This document shows positions 46,288-55,139 of a DNA stretch of 64,000 nt, one piece after another. The first letter of the stretch is position 1. The number at the start of each line of letters is the position of its first letter. Below the pieces are notes generated by a model. It saw only the letters and a program-made list of their open reading frames with translations, was not told the origin of the DNA and made no database searches. The position numbers and the translations under genes are program-made. The stretch spans positions 1,240,001-1,304,000 of the forward strand of contig NZ_AUFM01000011.1 in the NCBI RefSeq assembly GCF_000426505.1, in the 5' to 3' direction. Origin of the DNA: Nisaea denitrificans DSM 18348. Its GTDB lineage: Bacteria; Pseudomonadota; Alphaproteobacteria; Thalassobaculales; Thalassobaculaceae.

Positions 46288-47478
46288 TCAGATGACGCCG
46301 TCACGTTTCAATGTCTCAATTTCATCAGCGGCAAAGCCGAGATCCGTCAGCACTTCCTGATTGTGCTCACCCGCCATCGGTGGCGGTGAAGCAATGGTCG
46401 ATGGCGTCCGGCTCATGATAATCGGCTGGCCCACCAGATGGGTATCGCCACGCTCGTGCGACTTGACCGGCTGGGCAAGCCCCAAATGCGCCACCTGCGG
46501 GCTTTCGAAGACCTGCTGGATATCATTAATCTCACCACAAGGCACACCGGCGGCATTCAGCCGCTCGATCCAGTTGCTCATGGTGTCCTTGAGAGTCTCC
46601 GCCTCGATCTCTGCGTTCAGGGCGTCCCGGTTATCGGACCGGGCTGTTCCTGTCGCGTAATCCGGATTCTCGTTCCATTCCGGTTTGCCCATGGCAGCGC
46701 AGAACTTTTCCCAGATGGCCTGTCCGGCAACGGCGATGTTCATGTAGCCGTCGGACGTCTTGAAGACCCCGGTGGGGATGCTGGTCGGGTGATTGTTTCC
46801 AGCCTGTTTCGGCACGTCGCCGTCGACCAGCCAGCGCGCCGCCTGGAAATCCAGCATGAAGACCTGGGCCTGCAGGAGCGAGGTCTGCACCCACTGCCCC
46901 TTACCGGACTGTTCGCGCTCGAGCAGGGCCAGCAGGATAGCCTGGGAGCAGAAAATACCCGCAGTAAGGTCCGCAATCGGAATACCGACCCGCATCGGTC
47001 CTTCCCCGGGCTTGCCGGTAATGGACATCAAGCCGCCCATGCCCTGCGCGATCTGATCGAAACCCGGGCGCTTGGCCAACGGTCCGTCCTGGCCGAAGCC
47101 TGAAATCGATGCATAGACCAGTCCCGGATTGTCCTTGGACAGCGTCTCGTAATCGATGCCCAGCCGGTTTTTAACGTCCGGACGGAAATTCTCGACGATG
47201 ACATCGACCTCACGGGCGAGTTTTCGGAAAACCTCAAGCCCGCGCTTGTCCTTAAGGTTAAGGGTCAGACTGCGCTTGTTGCGATGAAGGTTCTGGAAAT
47301 CGGCGCCTTCACGCGGTCCGCCAAGCTGCCCGGCATTGTCTGTCGCCGGCATCTCGATCTTGATCACGTCGGCGCCCCAATCGGCCAATTGCCGCACGCA
47401 AGTCGGACCCGAGCGCACCCGCGTAAGATCAAGAACCTTGTATTTGTTCAGCACCGTACTGGCATGAGAAATGCCCAT
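46288..47478 (-). CDS. CaiB/BaiF CoA-transferase (family III)
   Basis: A 396-residue family III CoA-transferase that would move CoA from one acyl-CoA to a free acid. The N terminus VLDLTRVRSGPTCVRQLADWGADVIKIE and the catalytic aspartate in GIPIADLTAG (equivalent to Asp169 of formyl-CoA transferase) are diagnostic. It is transcribed divergently from a GntR regulator that sits in front of the TctCBA genes, with a palindrome in the shared spacer. With the hydratase-like gene downstream it probably channels an imported organic acid into CoA metabolism. Confidence 0.92.
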   Translation of the reverse strand: MGISHASTVLNKYKVLDLTRVRSGPTCVRQLADWGADVIKIEMPATDNAGQLGGPREGADFQNLHRNKRSLTLNLKDKRGLEVFRKLAREVDVIVENFRPDVKNRLGIDYETLSKDNPGLVYASISGFGQDGPLAKRPGFDQIAQGMGGLMSITGKPGEGPMRVGIPIADLTAGIFCSQAILLALLEREQSGKGQWVQTSLLQAQVFMLDFQAARWLVDGDVPKQAGNNHPTSIPTGVFKTSDGYMNIAVAGQAIWEKFCAAMGKPEWNENPDYATGTARSDNRDALNAEIEAETLKDTMSNWIERLNAAGVPCGEINDIQQVFESPQVAHLGLAQPVKSHERGDTHLVGQPIIMSRTPSTIASPPPMAGEHNQEVLTDLGFAADEIETLKRDGVI

Positions 47479-47586
47479 TTTTGAACACTTTCCTCCGGTT
47501 TCTCAATTACTTGGAACCCTTTTTACAGGGCACCGCGATGAATGTCGCAGCGAATTTGGTTACCTGCGGACAATATGTAGTTTGTT

Positions 47587-47600
47587 GATTGTTGACAATC
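47587..47600. promoter_or_regulatory. Candidate GntR (FCD type) operator
   Basis: GATTGT/ACAATC inverted repeat with a TG centre in the spacer between the divergent CaiB-type and GntR genes; such TTGT..ACAA palindromes are usual for FCD-type GntR regulators. Confidence 0.4.
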
Positions 47601-47651
47601 TGCATTTCTACTATTTACAGTCGACATAACGAGGAAACGCCTATAAAAAAG

Positions 47652-48377
47652 ATGGCCATGCAAAACAAACCCTTCCACGCTCGCGAATACGCGACTCTGA
47701 CAACTCACGTTGAGCGTGAGATCGAGAGGCGCGTGCTGACCGGCGAAATCGCCGCGGGCGCACGGATAGGGGAAGCGCTGATTGCCGAAGAGCTCGGCGT
47801 CAGCCGCGGGCCCGTCAGGGAAGCCCTGCGCAGTCTGGCACAATCCGGGCTGGTGGAAATTCTCCCCAACAAAGGCGCCATAGCGCGGACAATCGGCCTC
47901 GGTGAGGTCAAGAATCTCTATGCCCTACGCGGCGCTCTTTTCGCCTTGGCGTGTCAGGAAGTCGCCCGGCGGCACGATAATGAGACCGTGACGTTATTGC
48001 GCGAAAACATGAGCGCGATGCGGGCGGCCCTCGCCTGCGACGACAAGGAAGCCTACTACCGGCTTAATGTCGACTTTCACACCGCCATCATTAACCATTC
48101 GCACAACCAGCGCGCCATCGACGTCTACCACAGCGTCGTGAAGGAAATGCACTTGTTCCGGCGCCGCGGTCTGTCAAACGTTCCGAACATCGCGGAGTCC
48201 GTGAAAGAGCACGAAACCATCCTTGCCGGCATCGTCGTCGGCGATCCCGACGCCGCTCGCGAAGCCGGGCGTATTCATATCGAACGAGGATGCAAACGCT
48301 TCCTTGGCACATTGACCGAAGAACCGTCTGGGCTCTCCAAGACGGACCCTCAGAAAACCAATCTGGCCGGCCACTAA
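47652..48377 (+). CDS. GntR family transcriptional regulator, FCD type
   Basis: A 241-residue regulator with an N-terminal winged helix (LIAEELGVSRGPVREALRSLAQSGLVEILPNKGA) and a C-terminal FCD ligand-binding helical domain containing the metal-binding-type positions DFHTAIINHSHNQRA and HETILAGI. FCD proteins usually sense organic acids. It lies between CaiB/ECH (-) and TctCBA (+), so it probably regulates both. The ATG at 47652 is taken; a GAGGAAA lies too far upstream to be the ribosome site, so the start is less certain. Confidence 0.9.
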   Translation: MAMQNKPFHAREYATLTTHVEREIERRVLTGEIAAGARIGEALIAEELGVSRGPVREALRSLAQSGLVEILPNKGAIARTIGLGEVKNLYALRGALFALACQEVARRHDNETVTLLRENMSAMRAALACDDKEAYYRLNVDFHTAIINHSHNQRAIDVYHSVVKEMHLFRRRGLSNVPNIAESVKEHETILAGIVVGDPDAAREAGRIHIERGCKRFLGTLTEEPSGLSKTDPQKTNLAGH

Positions 48378-48478
48378 AAGAACCGGACTGACAATCGCCT
48401 ACGCATCATCAACGGCACTCCCTCGCGGGGGTGATCCTGGTGCGCCTTTTCTACGAGTTAGGACAATGGAGGAAATTT

Positions 48479-49474
48479 ATGTCCAATTCAGCTTTCTTCA
48501 ATCGCCGTGATTTTCTGAAATCCACGGTATTGGCTGGCGCTACCGGCGCGGCAGTCGCCACCTTTGGTGATCAGGCCTTCGCAGAAGACTTCCCGGCCGA
48601 GACCCTGAACGTCGTGACCCATGCCGGTCCGGGCGGCGGCACCGACATCACCACCCGCATGATGATGCTGCGGGCCCGCAGGGTGTTCAAACAGGATCTG
48701 GTCGTAGTGAACAAGCGCGGTGGCAGCGGTTCGGCTGCGCTGATGTACACAAAGTCGCGCCCCCGTGACGGCTACACCTTCATGACCATCACGCAGTCGC
48801 ACATTTTCCAGATCATTCAGAAGAAAGTGCCAATCAAGATCGAGGAAATGGTCGGCCTGGCACGCGCTACCGACGATCCGCAGATCGTCACCGTGGGCTC
48901 GAACAGCAAGATCAAGACCCTCGACGATCTGATGGCCGCCGCCGCCGCTAAGAAAGGCGGCCTGAAGTGGGGCACCACCTTCGCCGGTGGCGCTGACCAT
49001 GTCGGCATCCACAACTTCGCCAAGGCTTGCGGCAACATGCCGTACACCATTGTCCCGTTCAAAGGTGGCGGGGACATCGTGACGAACCTGGTCTCCGGCA
49101 ATATCGACGTGGCCCTGCTGAACTATGCAGAAGGCGAGTCCCAGTACAGCGCCGGTGAATTCCGCCCGGTCGTCAGCCTCTCCGAAGAGCCGATTGCCGC
49201 CCTCAACGGTGTCAAGACCGCCCGCGATTCCGGCGTCGACTCAGTGGCTTCCACGGTCCGTGGTTTCGCCTGCCTCTCCGGCGTGCCGCAGGACCGCATC
49301 GATATACTCAGCGGCGGCCTCGTGAAAGCGATGGAGCACGGCGTCTACCAAGGGTACCTGGCTTCCGGCGGCATGCCGAAATCCAGCGTCATCGGTGCCG
49401 AGAAATGGACCGCGCACATCCGCCGGATCTATGACGAGAGCACCACGGCCCTCACTGAACTCGGTATGCTCTGA
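48479..49474 (+). CDS. tctC: Tripartite tricarboxylate transporter substrate-binding protein (Bug family)
   Basis: A 331-residue periplasmic binding protein. The N terminus has NRRDFLKSTVLAGATGAAVA, a Tat-like or Sec signal, followed by the mature THAGPGGGTDITTRMM, the Bug-family glycine-rich carboxylate-binding loop. GGAGG precedes the ATG at 48479. It is followed by TctB and TctA on the same strand, in the order C-B-A. The ligand is probably a small organic acid related to the neighbouring CaiB and enolase-family enzymes. Confidence 0.9.
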   Translation: MSNSAFFNRRDFLKSTVLAGATGAAVATFGDQAFAEDFPAETLNVVTHAGPGGGTDITTRMMMLRARRVFKQDLVVVNKRGGSGSAALMYTKSRPRDGYTFMTITQSHIFQIIQKKVPIKIEEMVGLARATDDPQIVTVGSNSKIKTLDDLMAAAAAKKGGLKWGTTFAGGADHVGIHNFAKACGNMPYTIVPFKGGGDIVTNLVSGNIDVALLNYAEGESQYSAGEFRPVVSLSEEPIAALNGVKTARDSGVDSVASTVRGFACLSGVPQDRIDILSGGLVKAMEHGVYQGYLASGGMPKSSVIGAEKWTAHIRRIYDESTTALTELGML

Positions 49475-49481
49475 GGACACT

Positions 49482-49970
49482 ATGTCAAGCAAACCCTCCG
49501 TTGACCGGGCTGCACCAGCAGCCCGGTTTCCGCGTGATATGGTCATCGGTTTCTGTACCGTGGTCCTTTGCGCGGTCGCCTACTGGATCACCCTCAGCTT
49601 CGCCGACGCTCCGGCCGCTGTCGCCCAGAACGTGCAACCGGCAACCTTCCCCCGCCTGGTGATCTCGGTGATTGCCGTCCTTGCGCTCGCCCTCATGGTG
49701 ATCTCGTTCCGCAAGGATTCACGTCCGGGCAAGTCGGTGCCGGCAATGGTCGCCATGACTGCCGCCATGATGCTTGCTTTCGTGGTCGCCTTCGAGGCCA
49801 TCGGCTTCATCCTTGCCATGGCGTTGTTCTGTTTCTTCATGCCCGTGATCTGGGGCGAGCGGCGCTGGCACGCGGTCATTCCGTTTGCAGTGCTCTTCCC
49901 CGGAGCGATTTACGCGCTGTTCGCCTTTGGGCTCGGCGTGCATTTCGATGCCGGCATTCTCGGTTTCTAG
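49482..49970 (+). CDS. tctB: Tripartite tricarboxylate transporter TctB-family small permease
   Basis: A 162-residue membrane protein with four hydrophobic helices, the TctB small-subunit pattern (DMVIGFCTVVLCAVAYW at the start and PGAIYALFAFGLGVHF near the end). GAGG precedes the ATG at 49482, which is favoured over the longer frame overlapping tctC. It bridges TctC and TctA in one operon. Confidence 0.88.
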   Translation: MSSKPSVDRAAPAARFPRDMVIGFCTVVLCAVAYWITLSFADAPAAVAQNVQPATFPRLVISVIAVLALALMVISFRKDSRPGKSVPAMVAMTAAMMLAFVVAFEAIGFILAMALFCFFMPVIWGERRWHAVIPFAVLFPGAIYALFAFGLGVHFDAGILGF

Positions 49971-49991
49971 CGTTCAGATTGGTTCGAACTG

Positions 49992-51497
49992 ATGAATGCG
50001 TTTCTCACCGCCCTTGTGGCCTTTTCTGATCCCTACCTGATCACGGTTATCCTGATCGGGACCATAGGCGGCGTTCTGGTCGGCGCCATGCCCGGCCTGA
50101 GTTCCACGATGGCCACGGCACTGCTGTTGCCATTCACACTGACCATGGATCCGATCCCGGCGATTTCCCTGTTGAGTGCGCTTTATTGCGCCGGAACGTT
50201 CGGCGGATCGATCACAGCGATCCTCGTCAATGCCCCGGGTGCACCACCCGCAGCGGCGACAGCGTTCGACGGCTATCCCCTCGCCCAGAGAGGACAAGCC
50301 GGCATGGCTCTCGGCATGGCCGCGGTCAGCAGCGTGATCGGCGGGATCTTCAGCGTCGTCGTGCTCATCGTGGCGGCCCCCCTGCTCTCTCGGGTCGCCT
50401 ATAATTTCGGCCCTCCCGAATATTTCGCCCTGTCTCTTTTCGGCCTTTCAATGCTGGCGACGATCAGCGGCGAGTCAGCCCTGAAGAACCTGATCGGCGG
50501 TGCCTTTGGCGTTCTGCTCGCCACGATCGGCATGGATTTCACCACTGGCGTGGACCGCTTCACCTTCGGCTACTGGGAGCTGTCGGAAGGCATTCACTTC
50601 ATTCCGGTGATGATCGGCCTGTTCGCCGGCTGTGAGTTCCTGACGCAGGCGTCCAAGCTTAAGGAAGGCCGGGTGCGTGCCATCTTCGATGCGGTGAAGC
50701 TGCCCGGCTGGGCCGATTTCAAGCACTGCTTCGGCACGATCTGCCGGTCCTGCGGTATCGGCTCCTTCATCGGTCTACTTCCGGCCGAGGGCGGCACCGT
50801 TGCAGCCATGATCGGCTACAACGAGGCAAAGCGTTGGGCCAAGGACAAGAGCCAGTTCGGCAAGGGCGATCTCCGCGGCATTGCCGGTCCGGAAGCCGCC
50901 AATAACGCCGCGACCGGGGCTGCCATGGTGCCGACCCTGGCGCTCGGCATTCCCGGCAGCGCCACTACGGCGATCATCCTCGGCGCGCTGCTGGCGCATG
51001 GCCTGCGGCCCGGACCGCATCTCTTCACCGAGACACCGACCCTGCTTTACGCCATCTTCCTGTCGATGCTGATCGCGAACTTCGCCTTCGCCGCCTTTGG
51101 CTTCGCCGGTGCCAAACTGTTCGCACGCGTCACCCTGATCCCGACCGAGTTCCTCTGGCCCGCCGTTTTCGTGCTCGCCTCCATCGGTGCTTATGCCATG
51201 GACCAGTCGATCATGGATGTCTGGATCATGGTGCTGGCCGGCCTGTTCGGCTTCGTGCTGAAGCGCTACGGCTTCTCCGCGGCCCCGATCATCATGGGGC
51301 TGATCCTCGGCGAGCTCGTAGAAAACAGCCTTAAGCAGTCCCTGATCATCTTCGACCACAACTGGTTCCACTTCCTTGAGCGACCGATTGTGGTGACCTT
51401 CCTGGTCCTGACACTGACCTCGATGATCTGGCCCTTGGTCACTCTGTTCCGAACCAAAAGGCAGGAACGCAAGGCTGCTGACGCGGTCCAGAGCTAA
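49992..51497 (+). CDS. tctA: Tripartite tricarboxylate transporter permease TctA
   Basis: A 501-residue large permease with about twelve helices. TctA signatures are GTIGGVLVGAMPGLSSTMATALLLPFT, SLLSALYCAGTFGGSITAILVN near residues 55-80 and PGSATTAIILGALLAHGL further on. It forms with TctC and TctB a Na+- or H+-driven carboxylate importer. A very stable UUCG-type hairpin follows the stop codon. Confidence 0.93.
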   Translation: MNAFLTALVAFSDPYLITVILIGTIGGVLVGAMPGLSSTMATALLLPFTLTMDPIPAISLLSALYCAGTFGGSITAILVNAPGAPPAAATAFDGYPLAQRGQAGMALGMAAVSSVIGGIFSVVVLIVAAPLLSRVAYNFGPPEYFALSLFGLSMLATISGESALKNLIGGAFGVLLATIGMDFTTGVDRFTFGYWELSEGIHFIPVMIGLFAGCEFLTQASKLKEGRVRAIFDAVKLPGWADFKHCFGTICRSCGIGSFIGLLPAEGGTVAAMIGYNEAKRWAKDKSQFGKGDLRGIAGPEAANNAATGAAMVPTLALGIPGSATTAIILGALLAHGLRPGPHLFTETPTLLYAIFLSMLIANFAFAAFGFAGAKLFARVTLIPTEFLWPAVFVLASIGAYAMDQSIMDVWIMVLAGLFGFVLKRYGFSAAPIIMGLILGELVENSLKQSLIIFDHNWFHFLERPIVVTFLVLTLTSMIWPLVTLFRTKRQERKAADAVQS

Positions 51498-51509
51498 ACA
51501 TTATCGTCT

Positions 51510-51531
51510 CGGGGCGGCTTCGGCCGCCCCG
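51510..51531 (+). terminator. Hairpin with UUCG tetraloop after tctA
   Basis: CGGGGCGGC-TTCG-GCCGCCCCG: a C(UUCG)G-closed stem of nine base pairs, without a T tract. It could slow or stop transcription or protect the 3' end of the tct mRNA; the next gene begins 28 bp later. Confidence 0.55.
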
Positions 51532-51558
51532 ATGCATATCAGACCATGAGGCCCCCAG

Positions 51559-52659
51559 ATGCGCATTACCCGGATACAGGCCAGCGTCCACCGCCCGGTT
51601 GCAGCAGGCGAGCAGGAAAGCAGGGCAACCTATGCCGGGACAGACGGTCCGGTCTTCCTCCGCTGCTGCATTGATACAGATGAAGGCATTTCAGGTAATG
51701 GCTTCACGGGACGCTTCCTCGCCGCCGAGGTCTCCCATTTCCTGAATCACGCGCTGTCTGAAGCGATTACCGGGGAAGATCCCCTCGGACCGGATCTCAT
51801 GGCAACCATCGAACGGCGTTTCAATCCTCGTGCCATGACAGGCGTGGTCATCTCCGCCCTCTCCGCTCTTGAAATCGCCTTTACGGACATCCGGGCCCAG
51901 GCTGCCGGGAAAAGCATTGCCGCCCTGCTCGGCGGCAAGCGCAGCCGCGTTCCTGTGCATGTCACCTGCGGCTTGCCCCATCTCGACATCGACGCCCTGC
52001 AGGCAGCTTCCTCACTCGCTATCAAGGCCGGTGCAGCCGGTGTGAAGATCGTCATCGCAGCCAAAGGCCGCCCCTGGCAGGAGGACGCGGAACGCATTCT
52101 CGCCGTCCGCGAGGCCATCGGCCCGGATGCCGATCTCATCGCAGACGCCAATTGCGGGTTCGATCTCCTCACCGCCCGCAATTTAGCCTATGCGGTCTCG
52201 GATGCCCGCTTTTCTTGGCTGGAAGAACCCCTGCGCGACAACGATCCGCGCCGACTGGCGGAACTCACCGGCGAAATCGACTGTCCCGTCGGCGCCGGAC
52301 AGATGGAGCAGTCGGAATACCGGTTTGAGCAACTTATCCGGCAGGGCGGCGTCTCCGTCATCCAGCCGAACGCCGTCTTCGCCGGCGGCTTCAGCAAAGC
52401 TCTCGACGTCATCCGCCTCGCCGGCCGCCACAACCGGGAGGTCTGCCCGGCAGGCGGCTGGGATTTCATCAATCTGCACCTGATGGCGGGCGCTCTGGAG
52501 CATGGAGCGATGGAATATCATGAAGGCCATGAGTCGATCATCCGCTGCATCAGCGGATCGACTTCTGTGCCAAGGGACGGCTATCTGACCGTACCTGATG
52601 CGCCAGGCCTCGGGATCACGATGGACGAGGACACTCTTCTGGCCGCCCGTATTTACTGA
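51559..52659 (+). CDS. Mandelate racemase/muconate lactonizing-family (enolase superfamily) enzyme
   Basis: A 366-residue enolase-superfamily enzyme. First and second metal ligands appear in LIADANCGFD and WLEEPL. At the third position the usual AAGE or VGE reads GAGQMEQ, so the glutamate seems shifted or replaced by Gln. The N-terminal capping domain (SVHRPVAAGEQES) and C-terminal VCPAGGWDFINLH are present. It comes straight after TctCBA and likely acts on the imported acid, as do several acid-sugar dehydratases in TTT clusters. The exact reaction is open. Confidence 0.86.
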   Translation: MRITRIQASVHRPVAAGEQESRATYAGTDGPVFLRCCIDTDEGISGNGFTGRFLAAEVSHFLNHALSEAITGEDPLGPDLMATIERRFNPRAMTGVVISALSALEIAFTDIRAQAAGKSIAALLGGKRSRVPVHVTCGLPHLDIDALQAASSLAIKAGAAGVKIVIAAKGRPWQEDAERILAVREAIGPDADLIADANCGFDLLTARNLAYAVSDARFSWLEEPLRDNDPRRLAELTGEIDCPVGAGQMEQSEYRFEQLIRQGGVSVIQPNAVFAGGFSKALDVIRLAGRHNREVCPAGGWDFINLHLMAGALEHGAMEYHEGHESIIRCISGSTSVPRDGYLTVPDAPGLGITMDEDTLLAARIY

Positions 52660-52670
52660 TCCCGACATCC

Positions 52671-52699
52671 TTGACAGCCGCGGGCCCTTCTCGCATTTT
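52671..52699 (+). promoter_or_regulatory. Candidate sigma-70-type promoter of chrBA
   Basis: TTGACA (52671-52676), then 17 bp and a weak -10 CATTTT. A GAGGCG/CGCCTC hairpin with a GT loop at 52720-52733 lies downstream and could be an operator. Confidence 0.3.
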
Positions 52700-52782
52700 C
52701 ATCGTATGGGGCTCGCGAGCGCCTCGTGAGGCGACAGCCCAAGTTTCGCGTCCTTTGAACCCGCATTTTGGGAGGACGCGCC

Positions 52783-53601
52783 ATGCCGTCACCAGATATA
52801 ATTACAGTTTCCAAACTCGCCCGCCTTATCGGCACGCCAGAAGCACCGGTCGTCGTCGACGTCTGCGTCGATGATGATTTCAACGCCGACCCGCGTCTCA
52901 TACCTGGGTCATTCAGGCATCCGTTTAACGACATTGAAGCGCTGGTGCCCCGGCTTCAGGACCACAGGGTGGTCGTCGTCTGCCGGAAAGGCCACAAACT
53001 CGGCCAGGGGGCAGCAGCCCTTCTCCGAACCAGCGGAATTGCCGCCGAAAGCCTGGACGGCGGTGTCGTAGCCTGGCACGAGGCCGGACAACCGGCGGTC
53101 CCGGCAGTGTCCATACCGCCACGCAGGAAATCCGGCGAAACTCTCTGGGTCACGCGCCATCGCCCGAAAGTCGACCGGCTTGCCTGCCCCTGGCTTATTC
53201 GCCGTTTCGTCGATCCCTCGGCACGTTTTCTTTTCGTTTCCCCGGCCGAAGTAATGGACGTCGCCGACAGGTTTGGGGCCACCCCGTTCGATGTCGAAGG
53301 TGTGTTCTGGAGCCATCGCGGCGAAGAGTGCAGCTTCGACACGATGGTCTCGGAATTCGGCCTTGAAACGGAACCGCTGAAACTGCTGGCAACTATCGTT
53401 CGCGCTGCGGATACCGATCGCCACGATCTGGCACCGCAGGCCGCCGGGCTGCTTGCCGCGTCACTTGGCCTGTCGCGCATGTACCGGGACGACCTGCGCC
53501 AGCTTGAAGCAGGCATGACGCTCTACGATGCCTTCTACCGGTGGTGCCGGGACGCGGTCGATGAGGGACATGACTGGCCGACCGCGAAGGTGAAGGCCTG
53601 A
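52783..53601 (+). CDS. chrB: Rhodanese-ChrB chromate-resistance protein
   Basis: A 272-residue two-domain protein. The N-terminal rhodanese domain has the cysteine loop VVVCRKGHKLGQGAA. The C-terminal ChrB domain starts at about residue 115 with LWVTRHRPKVDRLACPWLIRRFVDP and contains VEGVFWSHRGEECSFDTMV. ChrB proteins regulate or assist chromate efflux by ChrA. GGGAGG precedes the ATG at 52783. chrA starts 4 bp after the stop, so they are one operon. The N-terminal rhodanese fusion is common in alphaproteobacteria. Confidence 0.88.
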   Translation: MPSPDIITVSKLARLIGTPEAPVVVDVCVDDDFNADPRLIPGSFRHPFNDIEALVPRLQDHRVVVVCRKGHKLGQGAAALLRTSGIAAESLDGGVVAWHEAGQPAVPAVSIPPRRKSGETLWVTRHRPKVDRLACPWLIRRFVDPSARFLFVSPAEVMDVADRFGATPFDVEGVFWSHRGEECSFDTMVSEFGLETEPLKLLATIVRAADTDRHDLAPQAAGLLAASLGLSRMYRDDLRQLEAGMTLYDAFYRWCRDAVDEGHDWPTAKVKA

Positions 53602-53605
53602 AGCC

Positions 53606-54910
53606 ATGACCGACACATATACCGAAACCGTCGCGGCGGCGCGCAATGCCCCGTCGCTCGGTACCCTGTTCCAGGTCTTCCTGAAAATCGGCCTGCTGTC
53701 CTTCGGCGGTCCGGCAGCGCAAATAGCCCTGATGCACCGGCTGCTGGTGGAGGAGCTGAAATGGCTCACCGAGCAACAGTATCTGAATGCTCTGAGCTTC
53801 TGCATGCTACTGCCGGGCCCCGAAGCCATGCAGATCGCCACCTATGCCGGCTGGCGTCTTCGCGGCATAGCCGGCGGCCTGATTGGCGGCCTGCTTTTCG
53901 TCATACCAGGGGCCGTGCTGATCCTTGCCCTAGCGGCAATCTATGCCCTGTTCGGTCAGGTGCCGCTGATCGACAGCCTGTTCCTCGGGGTAAAATCGGC
54001 GGTTCTTCTGATCGTCGTCGAAGCTTTGCTGCGGGTCTCGAAACGGGCGCTGCGCGGGCGCGGTGACTGGATCGTTGCCGGCCTGGCCTTCGCAGGGATC
54101 TTCATCCTCGATCTGCCCTACCCGCTCATCGTTGGCGCCGCAGCCCTCTGGGGCTGGGCGGCAAGCGGCTCGGCCTCAGCGTCGGATACCACTGCCGCGC
54201 CGATTGGCCGCTCGTTCGGCGGAACCATGCTGACGGTTACCGTCTGGCTCGTTATCTGGTGGCTTCCGGTGTTGCTCGTCGCCCAATTCTCCGGGTTTCC
54301 GGTCCTGACCGATCTTGGCCTGTTCTTCTCCAAGCTCGCGGTGGTCACGTTCGGCGGCGCCTATGCCGTGCTGGCCTATATGGCACAGGACGTGGTCGGC
54401 ACCTTCGGCTGGCTTAACGCGGGCGAAATGATGGACGGCCTCGGTCTCGCCGAGACCACGCCCGGCCCACTCATCCTGGTGACGGAGTTCGTCGGCTTCC
54501 TCGCCGCCTATCGTGACGGCGGCATCATGCTCGGAATAGCCGGGGCGGCCCTTACGCTCTGGGTCACCTTCGTGCCCTGCTTCCTCTGGATTTTCGCCGG
54601 CGCTCCCTATATCGACTGGATTTCGGCCCAGCCACGCCTCAAAGGCGCGCTTTCGGCCATTACCGCAGCGGTGGTCGGCGTGATCCTGAACCTGTCGCTC
54701 TGGTTCGGCCTGCATGTGATGTTCGGAACAGTTACACGGCAGGAAATCGGCCCGTTCACGCTCTGGCAACCCGAGCTTGCAACATTTGACTGGCGCGTAG
54801 CGGTACTGGCCGCTCTGAGCGGTCTGATGTTGCTGCGATGGCACTGGGGCATCGGCCGGGTACTGGCGATCTGCGCAGGACTCGCCTGGCTGATGGTGGA
54901 CGGTCTGTGA
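53606..54910 (+). CDS. chrA: Chromate efflux transporter ChrA
   Basis: A 434-residue CHR-family transporter with two homologous halves. Signatures are LSFGGPAAQIALMH and LLPGPEAMQIATYAGWRL in the first half, and VTFGGAYAVLAYMAQ and AETTPGPLILVTEFVGF in the second. It exports chromate from the cytoplasm using the proton gradient. The last 257 bp of the gene are repeated, diverged, at 63478-63733 on the far side of the cox islet. The tRNA-Ala 3' remnant follows 80 bp later in the opposite orientation. Confidence 0.93.
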   Translation: MTDTYTETVAAARNAPSLGTLFQVFLKIGLLSFGGPAAQIALMHRLLVEELKWLTEQQYLNALSFCMLLPGPEAMQIATYAGWRLRGIAGGLIGGLLFVIPGAVLILALAAIYALFGQVPLIDSLFLGVKSAVLLIVVEALLRVSKRALRGRGDWIVAGLAFAGIFILDLPYPLIVGAAALWGWAASGSASASDTTAAPIGRSFGGTMLTVTVWLVIWWLPVLLVAQFSGFPVLTDLGLFFSKLAVVTFGGAYAVLAYMAQDVVGTFGWLNAGEMMDGLGLAETTPGPLILVTEFVGFLAAYRDGGIMLGIAGAALTLWVTFVPCFLWIFAGAPYIDWISAQPRLKGALSAITAAVVGVILNLSLWFGLHVMFGTVTRQEIGPFTLWQPELATFDWRVAVLAALSGLMLLRWHWGIGRVLAICAGLAWLMVDGL

Positions 54911-54928
54911 CACACTGAATTCTAACGG

Positions 54929-54952
54929 ACCCGGGTGCATACGTGCCCGGGT
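54929..54952. terminator. Convergent intergenic hairpin, left copy
   Basis: ACCCGGG / CCCGGGT arms around TGCATACGTG between the chrA stop and the tRNA remnant; an overlapping GGGTT/AACCC pairing is also possible just downstream. No T run follows. The same hairpin is at 63753-63774. Confidence 0.55.
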
Positions 54953-54990
54953 TCAAACCCGAGAAATACTGAAATGACTTGGGGATATTT

Positions 54991-55038
54991 TGGTGGAGCC
55001 GAGGAGGATCGAACTCCCGACCTTCGCTTTGCGAACGC
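54991..55038 (-). pseudogene. Displaced 3' part of tRNA-Ala (attachment-site remnant)
   Basis: 48 bp matching the 3' part of the intact tRNA-Ala at 63816-63891, with one mismatch at 55028. It covers nucleotides from the 5' side of the anticodon stem through the CCA end. Matching stops exactly at 55038. The 5' half (acceptor and D arm) is missing, so it is not a functional tRNA. It contains the symmetrical anticodon-loop core TTCGCAAAGCGAA. Confidence 0.9.
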
Positions 55039-55139
55039 CAAGATATTTTGTTTCCCAAGGTTCTTTAGTGTTCCATGAATTCCCGAAATATATATTTTTC
55101 AATATGTTACTAGAAATCTGATTGCCGCAAAGTTTTAGC
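55039..55139. other. AT-rich junction sequence, left end of cox islet
   Basis: 101 bp of markedly AT-rich sequence immediately after the tRNA match ends. It has no reading frame I would support. It resembles an attP arm in position and composition. Confidence 0.4.

Larger units (their letters stand above)
54654..55038 (+). repeat. Left copy of about 385-bp imperfect direct repeat bracketing the cox islet
   Basis: Contains the last 257 bp of chrA, the intergenic hairpin and the 3' part of tRNA-Ala. The partner is 63477-63863. By hand alignment about 35 of 257 coding bases differ, mostly at third codon positions; the intergenic part and the tRNA part are more similar. Direct orientation. Confidence 0.85.
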
